Below are positions 1 to 5,208 of a stretch of DNA of 8,564 nucleotides, piece after piece. The stretch's first letter is position 1; every line of letters starts with the position of its first letter. The notes beneath the pieces were generated by a model that was not told where the DNA came from, did no database searches, and saw only the letters and a list, made by a program, of their open reading frames with translations. The stretch spans positions 1 through 8,564 of the forward strand of contig DWVA01000097.1 of NCBI GenBank assembly GCA_019120475.1, read 5' to 3'. The stretch is from Candidatus Blautia intestinipullorum (GTDB taxonomy: Bacteria; Bacillota; Clostridia; Lachnospirales; Lachnospiraceae). The position numbers and the translations under genes are program-made.

Positions 1-703
1 GTTTCATCTCATGGATACACTCGAAGTAAGCGTTTCTCGGATCGTATCCTGCCTCGCAGAGGGTTTCGAAACCAGCCTGCATCAAAGCGCATACGCCGCC
101 GCAGAGAACTGCCTGCTCGCCGAACAGGTCTGTCTCGGTTTCTGTACGGAAAGTAGTCTCCAGAAGTCCGGCTCTTGCTCCGCCGATTGCAAGACCATAT
201 GCCAGAGCTTTGTCAAGAGCTTTTCCTGTATAATCCTGTTCTACAGCTACCAGACAAGGAGTTCCTTTTCCGGCCTGATACTCGCTTCTTACTGTATGGC
301 CCGGAGCTTTGGGAGCGATCATTGTAACGTCTACATTCTTCGGAGGTACGATGCATCCGAAATGAATATTAAAGCCGTGAGCGAACATCAGCATATTTCC
401 TTCTTCCAGATTTGGCTCGATGTCCTTTTTATAAAGATCCGCCTGCTTCTCATCGTTGATCAGGATCATGATGATATCCGCCTGCTTTGCAGCTTCGGCT
501 GCTGTAAACACTTCAAATCCCTGATCTTCCGCTTTTTTCCAGGATCTGCTGCCTTCATACAGGCCAATGATCACATGGCACCCTGACTCTTTTAAGTTCA
601 GTGCGTGAGCATGTCCCTGGCTGCCGTAACCGATAATAGCAATGGTCTTGCCATCCAGTAAACTTAAATTACAGTCTTCCTGATAAAAAATCCTGTTTGC
701 CAT
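1..703 (-). CDS. ilvC: Ketol-acid reductoisomerase, class I (partial, C-terminus beyond left edge)
   Basis: This enzyme catalyses the second common step of valine, leucine and isoleucine synthesis: Mg-dependent alkyl migration plus NAD(P)H reduction of acetolactate or acetohydroxybutyrate, in the cytosol. The first 234 codons are present; class I enzymes are about 330-340 residues, so about 100 are missing on the left. Visible motifs are the Rossmann loop GYGSQGHAHALNL (from residue 25), the cofactor loop GLYEGSRSW (47-55), MFAHGFNIHFG (106-116), APKAPGH with Lys132, and TETDLFGEQAVLCGG with Mg ligands Asp192 and Glu196. I chose the ATG at 703 because an AGGAGG lies 8 bases upstream. An in-frame ATG at 736 would add 11 residues (MKKFTAQEETK) but has no ribosome-binding site. 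The gene lies 74 bases downstream of ilvN and is probably cotranscribed with it. The loop residue Glu50 makes NADH use possible (inference). Confidence 0.97.
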   Translation of the reverse strand, partial: MANRIFYQEDCNLSLLDGKTIAIIGYGSQGHAHALNLKESGCHVIIGLYEGSRSWKKAEDQGFEVFTAAEAAKQADIIMILINDEKQADLYKKDIEPNLEEGNMLMFAHGFNIHFGCIVPPKNVDVTMIAPKAPGHTVRSEYQAGKGTPCLVAVEQDYTGKALDKALAYGLAIGGARAGLLETTFRTETETDLFGEQAVLCGGVCALMQAGFETLCEAGYDPRNAYFECIHEMK

Positions 704-749
704 TTTTGTTTCCTCCTGTGCTGTAAATTTTTTCATAATAATTTATCGT

Positions 750-769
750 TAAGGGAGTGATCTCCCCTA
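750..769 (-). other. Intercistronic hairpin between ilvN and ilvC
   Basis: On the transcribed strand, TAGGGGAG and CTCCCTTA form an 8-bp stem (one G-U pair) around the 4-base loop ATCA. It starts 8 bases after the ilvN stop. No U-run follows, so it does not look like an intrinsic terminator. It could stabilise the ilvN 3' end or act as a processing site, setting the ilvN:ilvC ratio; that role is inference. Confidence 0.45.
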
Positions 770-777
770 GCAAGCTG

Positions 778-1275
778 TTAAAAATATCTTACGTCATCTG
801 CTCCTCTGGAAAGTCCGGTAATACCGGTTCTCGCCAGTTCCAGAATCTCATATTCATCTAAAAGATCAATGAAAGCGCTCAGTTTACTTTTGCTTCCTGT
901 CAGCTCGATTACCATGGACTCTTTGCCTACGTCGATAATATTGGCCCGGAAAATATTTGCGATCGTCATTACGCCTTCTCTTTCATTGGGCTTTGCTGCC
1001 ACTTTTGCAAGCACCAGCTCACGGCTTACGCTGTTTTCCGGCTCCAGGATCTTGATATCTCTTACATCCACCAGCTTTGCAAGCTGCTTTGTGATCTGTT
1101 CCAGTATCAACGCGTCTCCGCTGCACACAACCGTCATTCTGGAAAATCTCTCGTCAGCGGTCACCCCTGCGGAAAGACTGTCAATGTTATATCCTCTTCT
1201 GCTGAAAAGTCCGGAAATCCGGCTTAAGACACCAGCGGTATTATCTACCAGCAAGGATAAAATCCTCTTTTGCAT
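778..1275 (-). CDS. ilvN: Acetolactate synthase small (regulatory) subunit
   Basis: This is the regulatory subunit of acetohydroxyacid synthase. It activates the catalytic IlvB subunit and confers valine feedback inhibition. At 165 residues it has the usual length of the IlvH/IlvN type. The N-terminal ACT domain (about residues 3-77) contains VDNTAGVLSRISGLFSRRGYNIDSL. Asn12, Gly15 and Asn30 correspond, with a one-residue offset, to the E. coli IlvH positions (11, 14, 29) whose mutation gives valine resistance. This implies an intact valine site. The second half holds the C-terminal domain with ELVLAKV and ELTG. The ATG at 1275 is the only reasonable start: an in-frame stop lies 21 bases upstream, and a G-rich AGGTGGGG precedes it, though at short spacing. 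It is the first gene of its transcript. The catalytic subunit ilvB is not adjacent upstream and may lie beyond ilvC. Confidence 0.96.
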   Translation of the reverse strand: MQKRILSLLVDNTAGVLSRISGLFSRRGYNIDSLSAGVTADERFSRMTVVCSGDALILEQITKQLAKLVDVRDIKILEPENSVSRELVLAKVAAKPNEREGVMTIANIFRANIIDVGKESMVIELTGSKSKLSAFIDLLDEYEILELARTGITGLSRGADDVRYF

Positions 1276-1308
1276 ACCCCACCTGCTTTCACCACTTTAA
1301 TCTTGTAA

Positions 1309-1327
1309 CATGTAAAACATCTACATG
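1309..1327 (-). promoter_or_regulatory. Inverted repeat at the predicted transcription start of ilvN
   Basis: CATGTA (1309-1314) and TACATG (1322-1327) form a 6-bp inverted repeat with a 7-base spacer, overlapping the predicted +1 and early leader of ilvN-ilvC. It could be a dimeric repressor operator or a small 5' hairpin. The arms are short and AT-rich, so chance is not excluded, and I recognise no specific regulator. Confidence 0.3.
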
Positions 1328-1333
1328 AATATC

Positions 1334-1361
1334 ATTATAACAACATTCACCGGTTTGTCAA
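1334..1361 (-). promoter_or_regulatory. Sigma-A type promoter of ilvN-ilvC
   Basis: A perfect -35 box TTGACA (complement of 1356-1361) and a perfect -10 box TATAAT (complement of 1334-1339) are separated by 16 bases. Transcription should begin near 1327, giving a leader of about 50 nt before the ilvN ATG at 1275. A second TTGACA lies immediately upstream (complement of 1362-1367), 22 bases from the -10, and is not at a usable distance. The leader has no room for a T-box riboswitch, so control is likely by a DNA-binding protein or by allostery of the enzymes. Confidence 0.85.
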
Positions 1362-1385
1362 TGTCAAAATCTTTGAATCCTCTTT

Positions 1386-1712
1386 TTAGAATATCGTCTG
1401 CACAAGCACCATGTAAAGAACTGTTCCCCCTGCAATGGACAAAAGCATCTGCCTTTTCCATATGTGCAGCACGATCACCGCCGCAATGGAGATCAGCTCC
1501 GGAATGCCGTGGCTTCCCTTAAGAAGGCTGACATTTCTCAGGCAGTAGATCACAAGAAGCCCAAATACCGCCGGAGGCAGTACCCTGCCCAGATACTGGA
1601 TGTATTTCGGCGTGGATCTTCCTGCGGGAAATAAAAGAAATGGAAGAAATCTTGTCAGCATCGTCCCTGCCACCACCACAGCCACTGTAATGATCTGTTG
1701 TATTACCGTCAT
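1386..1712 (-). CDS. azlD: AzlD-type branched-chain amino-acid exporter small subunit
   Basis: This is the small membrane partner of AzlC in a two-component branched-chain amino-acid exporter (AzlCD/YgaZH type). The protein has 108 residues, normal for AzlD, with about four hydrophobic segments (near 3-18, 20-29, 45-59 and 71-106). It carries the family motifs TRFLPFLLF (20-28) and LPPAVFGLLVIYCLR (45-59). The reading frame stays open up to 1883, but that stretch overlaps azlC and encodes a charged, non-AzlD sequence. The real start is therefore the ATG at 1712, which overlaps the azlC stop as ATGA and has an AGGAG-like site about 11 bases upstream. This overlap indicates translational coupling, fitting 1:1 subunits. 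No hairpin terminator follows the TAA at 1386-1388. Confidence 0.93.
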   Translation of the reverse strand: MTVIQQIITVAVVVAGTMLTRFLPFLLFPAGRSTPKYIQYLGRVLPPAVFGLLVIYCLRNVSLLKGSHGIPELISIAAVIVLHIWKRQMLLSIAGGTVLYMVLVQTIF

Positions 1713-2425
1713 CTTTTCGCCGTCTCCTCTCTCCGTTCTATCGGTTTTCTCATTCCGGTCAGCATCAGCAGCATAGCGGCCATAGATGGAATGATGAAGT
1801 TGTCCGCTCCGAAGATCAGAAGACAGAGGATTGAGATCCCCAGGCCCAGAAGAGCGCTGATATGCTGTTTGTCTTTCAGCCACTGTTCCATAAAAATCAC
1901 CACAAACATGGCTGTCATGACAAAGTCAAGACCTTCTGTATCAAAGTGGATAAAGGAGCCGAAAATGCCGCCCAGAGCGGAACCGGAAAACCAGTAAAAA
2001 TGGTTCAGAAGCGTTACGAAAAACATAAACCACCCTCTGTCCACATCCGAAGGGATCTCCGCTGTGTAATTGATGGAAAAAGTTTCGTCGCACATTCCGA
2101 AGATCAGATACAGTTTTTTCAGGCCTGTGCCTCTGAATCTGTCCAGCATGGAGATCCCATAGAAAAGGTGTCTGGCGTTGATCATCAGAGTCATCAGAAA
2201 TGCCTGAACAGGATTAAAGCTTCCCAGAAGCATATTTGCCGTGATAAATTCCATGGAACCGGCAAATATGGTAATACTCATCAGCATAGGGTAGAGAAAA
2301 CTGAAACCGGAAACGTTCATATAAATCCCATATGTCAGTCCCAAAAACCAGAATCCGGCAAAGATAGGGATCGTATAAGGGAACGCCGCCTTAAATGCTT
2401 TTTTTATGTTCGTACTTTTTGTCAT
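1709..2425 (-). CDS. azlC: AzlC-type branched-chain amino-acid exporter large subunit
   Basis: This is the large membrane subunit of the AzlCD family, which exports branched-chain amino acids (azaleucine resistance in B. subtilis; valine export by the related E. coli YgaZH). From the ATG at 2425 it has 238 residues. Family motifs include IFAGSMEFI and NARHLFYG, then GMCDET, and several hydrophobic helices including a C-terminal pair. A GTG at 2434 gives three extra residues and overlaps the phosphatase stop as GTGA. I prefer the ATG because GTGAGG lies just before it and nothing suitable precedes the GTG, although the spacing is short and the choice is not firm. It sits directly after the phosphatase gene and overlaps azlD by 4 bases. 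Substrate identity rests on the family; other hydrophobic amino acids are possible. Confidence 0.94.
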   Translation of the reverse strand: MTKSTNIKKAFKAAFPYTIPIFAGFWFLGLTYGIYMNVSGFSFLYPMLMSITIFAGSMEFITANMLLGSFNPVQAFLMTLMINARHLFYGISMLDRFRGTGLKKLYLIFGMCDETFSINYTAEIPSDVDRGWFMFFVTLLNHFYWFSGSALGGIFGSFIHFDTEGLDFVMTAMFVVIFMEQWLKDKQHISALLGLGISILCLLIFGADNFIIPSMAAMLLMLTGMRKPIERREETAKR

Positions 2426-2430
2426 TTTCC

Positions 2431-3483
2431 TCACACCAGATATTTATTTCTCAGCGCCTCTATGGCCTTTGGAGTCAGATAGAGAGCCTTTTTCAGGAAC
2501 CGTTCCACAGTTCCGTAATCCTCTTCAATGGTCTCGAATACTGTGTCCAGGTATTCCCCTTTTACTTTATAAAGAAGACGCACCTTGTCCATGATACTGC
2601 TGTCCACGATCGTCATTGTTTCCAGATAGCGGACCATATGCTGCATCTCTTCCTCCATATAAAGGTTTGTTTTTAAAAAATCCTCCCGGATCGTTTTCCT
2701 GGGAACGCCCAGGGCGGACAAAAGAATAGCCGTTCCCACTCCCGCCCTGTCTTTCCCTGCGCTGCAGTGCCATAATACAGCCCCCTCTTCATGATGGAGA
2801 AGGGTATCAATAAAAAGCGCGTACTGCTTGACGCAGAATGGATCTCTGATAAAATTCCGGTACTGTTTATGTATATATGTGTCCGGCACCTGATCGAATT
2901 TTATGATCATTTCCGGAAGGCTTCCCGACTGGGAAATTCCCATTGTCTCGTCATCCAGAATGGGAATTTCCGTATATTTTACACCCTCCATCACAATGTC
3001 GGGCTTTTCCAGTATTTCTGCTTTTGTGCGGAAATCAATGACTTCTTTCAGATGATATTCATTCTGAAGCACATCCTGATCCGACAGAGACGCATGGTAC
3101 AGGCTGCCGCTGCGTATCAGCCGTTTCGGAAGGATCAGTCTTCCGTCCTCGGTGGAAAGCGCGCCCAGATCTCTTGTATTCGGCAGACTTTTAAGATGGA
3201 TCCTGCTTCCCTTTGGAAATCCTGTGACGATCCCGGGATTCAGAGCTTTCAGAAGCTGTATGCAGTCACTGATCTCATGCTCTGTCATGTCAAATTTATA
3301 GCGCTTTCTCCTTCGCGTGACGATCACAAGATAGCTGGTGCTGATCTGCTTCTGGACGCCTCCCTCCACGCCTTCCCGTCTTTTATACGCCCACAGGATA
3401 TCCCGGCAGGGAAGGTAATTCATCATCATATGCTTGGCAAAGATCAGATTCCCGTCCTCAATTCTTATTTTTCCGTATTTCAC
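2431..3483 (-). CDS. Tyrosine/lipid-type protein phosphatase with N-terminal PH-like domain
   Basis: This is a 350-residue cysteine-dependent phosphatase of the Y_phosphatase3 kind (Listeria LipA, mycobacterial MptpB). The catalytic domain (about 97-350) begins with SLPNTRDLGAL (99-109), contains VIDFRTKAE (148-156), and has the P-loop HCSAGKDR with nucleophile Cys240 and phosphate-binding Arg246. The residue after Arg246 is Ala247 rather than the usual Ser/Thr. Residues 1-90 form a separate domain rich in alternating strands and ending in an amphipathic helix (EHEISDCIQLLKALNP), resembling a bacterial PH-like fold. There is no signal peptide, so it should act inside the cell, unlike secreted LipA. 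The start is a GTG at 3483 with an AGGGGGG site 7 bases upstream. It lies 19 bases after the glucosidase and abuts azlC. The substrate (phosphotyrosine, phosphoinositide or other) is unknown. Confidence 0.88.
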   Translation of the reverse strand: MKYGKIRIEDGNLIFAKHMMMNYLPCRDILWAYKRREGVEGGVQKQISTSYLVIVTRRRKRYKFDMTEHEISDCIQLLKALNPGIVTGFPKGSRIHLKSLPNTRDLGALSTEDGRLILPKRLIRSGSLYHASLSDQDVLQNEYHLKEVIDFRTKAEILEKPDIVMEGVKYTEIPILDDETMGISQSGSLPEMIIKFDQVPDTYIHKQYRNFIRDPFCVKQYALFIDTLLHHEEGAVLWHCSAGKDRAGVGTAILLSALGVPRKTIREDFLKTNLYMEEEMQHMVRYLETMTIVDSSIMDKVRLLYKVKGEYLDTVFETIEEDYGTVERFLKKALYLTPKAIEALRNKYLV

Positions 3484-3502
3484 AACTGTTCCCCCCTGCG
3501 GT

Positions 3503-5176
3503 TCAGAATCTATATACTGCCGCTTCGTATGCCCGGAGCGTCATATGTTCCTCCGGTCTGGAATCTTCATAGTTGGAAATCAGGACAGTTCCTTCTTTTC
3601 CGGAAAATTCTTCCGGAAGATCCATCTTCTGCTCTTCGCTGCTGAAGTTGCAGATCACAAGAAGCTTCTCCCCGTCCAGTTCTCTTGTGTACGCATAAAG
3701 AGCCTCATGCTCCGGCAGGAGCAGTTTGTAATCTCCGTACACGATCACAGGATTTTCATGGCGGAGACGGATCAGTTTCTGATAATAATAAAATACAGAA
3801 TCTTCTCTTGCCAGTTCTTCTTCCGCGTTGATCTCTTTATAATTTGGATTTACCATGATCCAGGGCGTGCCTTCTGTAAATCCCGCGTTTTCGCCGTCGT
3901 TCCACTGCATGGGAGTTCTGGCGTTGTCGCGGCTTTTGTAGCGGAGGTACCGCATCATGGTATCGCCGTCAATGACGCCTTTTCCCACCAGTTCATGATA
4001 TGCGTTGATACTTTCAATGTCCCGGAAATCATCCAGTGTCCGGAACGGCACGTTTGTCATTCCCAGTTCTTCTCCCTGATAAACATAGGGGGTTCCCTGC
4101 ATCATATGAAGACAGGTAGCCAGCATCTTCGCTGATATCTCCCTGTAGTGCGGAGAATCGTTTCCAAGCCTTGACAGCATTCTGGGCTGGTCATGGTTGC
4201 ACCAGTAAAGGCTGTTCCATGCCTTTCCCATAAGAGAAGTCTGCCATTTTGTCAGCACCTGCTTTAATTCCGTCAGCTTGATCTTTCTTTCATTCCATTT
4301 GAAGGTTTCCCCTCCGTCCAGATCCATATGCTCAAACTGGAAGACCATATTCAGTTCTTTTCCGTCAAGAGAGGCATATTTTTTTGCCTCCTCCACAGTT
4401 ACTCCGGAACATTCGCCTACTGTAAGAAGATCGTATTTGGAAAGTACACGGCGGTTCATCTCCTGAAGGTATTCATGAACATGAGGTCCGTTGCACACAT
4501 AGGGGCCGTAATCTCCATATCCGTTCTTTCCCACTTTTCCGTCCGGAAGCTCCGGAACCTTGGAGATCAGAGAGATCACGTCCATGCGGAAGCCGTCGAT
4601 CCCCTTTTGGCACCACCAGGCCATCATATCGAAGACCTCGTCCCGGACTTTTGGATTATCCCAGTTCAGATCCGGCTGTTTTCTGGAAAACAGGTGCAGA
4701 TAATACATATCGGTCTGCCCGTCGTATTCCCATGCCGGGCCGGAGAAACAGGAGCCCCAGTTATTGGGCTCTTTTCCGTTTTTCCCTTCTCTCCAGATAT
4801 AGTAGTCCCTGTACGGGTTATCCTTGGACTTGCGGCTTTCCACAAACCAGGGATGCTCGTCGGAGGTGTGGTTTACCACAAGGTCCATGACAATGCGGAT
4901 TCCTCTCTCATGTGCCGCCGCCAGCATTCTGTCGAAATCCTCCATGGTACCAAAATCCTTCATAATCCCGCGGTAATTGCTGATGTCATATCCATTGTCG
5001 TCATTGGGAGATTCATAAACCGGAGAAAGCCATATTACATCAATTCCCAGTTTTTTCAGGTAATCCATTTTCTCTGTGATACCGTTGAGATCTCCGATCC
5101 CGTCTCCGTTGCTGTCGTTAAAACTTCTTGGATAAATCTGATATACTACGGCTTCTTTCCACCATGTTCTTTCCAT
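3503..5176 (-). CDS. malL: Oligo-1,6-glucosidase (GH13, alpha-glucosidase family)
   Basis: This cytosolic retaining glucosidase releases glucose from the non-reducing end of isomaltose, panose and short isomalto-oligosaccharides. Its 557 residues match the family length. It shows the Ca-site motif DSNGDGIGD (21-29), region I DLVVNH (98-103), nucleophile Asp199 in GFRMDV, acid/base Glu255 in GECSG, and transition-state Asp329 in NHDQPR. These positions coincide with those of the B. cereus oligo-1,6-glucosidase. Val200 after the nucleophile is the residue linked to alpha-1,6 preference, whereas maltases carry Thr. A beta-sandwich domain follows from about 480. There is no signal peptide. The ATG at 5176 has AAAGGAG about 9 bases upstream. 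It sits 32 bases after the flavodiiron gene and 19 before the phosphatase. A trehalose-6-phosphate hydrolase or dextran glucosidase is a less likely alternative. The symbol malL follows common usage for this family. Confidence 0.93.
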   Translation of the reverse strand: MERTWWKEAVVYQIYPRSFNDSNGDGIGDLNGITEKMDYLKKLGIDVIWLSPVYESPNDDNGYDISNYRGIMKDFGTMEDFDRMLAAAHERGIRIVMDLVVNHTSDEHPWFVESRKSKDNPYRDYYIWREGKNGKEPNNWGSCFSGPAWEYDGQTDMYYLHLFSRKQPDLNWDNPKVRDEVFDMMAWWCQKGIDGFRMDVISLISKVPELPDGKVGKNGYGDYGPYVCNGPHVHEYLQEMNRRVLSKYDLLTVGECSGVTVEEAKKYASLDGKELNMVFQFEHMDLDGGETFKWNERKIKLTELKQVLTKWQTSLMGKAWNSLYWCNHDQPRMLSRLGNDSPHYREISAKMLATCLHMMQGTPYVYQGEELGMTNVPFRTLDDFRDIESINAYHELVGKGVIDGDTMMRYLRYKSRDNARTPMQWNDGENAGFTEGTPWIMVNPNYKEINAEEELAREDSVFYYYQKLIRLRHENPVIVYGDYKLLLPEHEALYAYTRELDGEKLLVICNFSSEEQKMDLPEEFSGKEGTVLISNYEDSRPEEHMTLRAYEAAVYRF

Positions 5177-5208
5177 ATTGCAAAAGCTCCTTTTTGTTTC
5201 TGATTTCT

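Noticed and set aside
11..586. A 191-codon plus-strand frame opposite ilvC
   Set aside because: The minus strand encodes an unmistakable ketol-acid reductoisomerase across the same bases.
1276..1330. T-box riboswitch or leader-peptide attenuator before ilvN
   Set aside because: The predicted leader is only about 50 nt, with no terminator/antiterminator pair and no run of branched-chain amino-acid codons.
1276..1388. Intrinsic terminator after azlD
   Set aside because: I looked for a GC-rich stem followed by a U-run on the minus strand and found none.
1713..1883. N-terminal extension of azlD by 57 residues
   Set aside because: The extension overlaps azlC in another frame, is charged and unlike AzlD, and the ATG at 1712 gives the normal family length.
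4328..5203. A 291-codon plus-strand frame opposite the glucosidase, with similar long frames at 2791-3645, 3434-4135 and 5434-6345
   Set aside because: All lie antisense to clear genes and their translations are low-complexity mixtures without family motifs.
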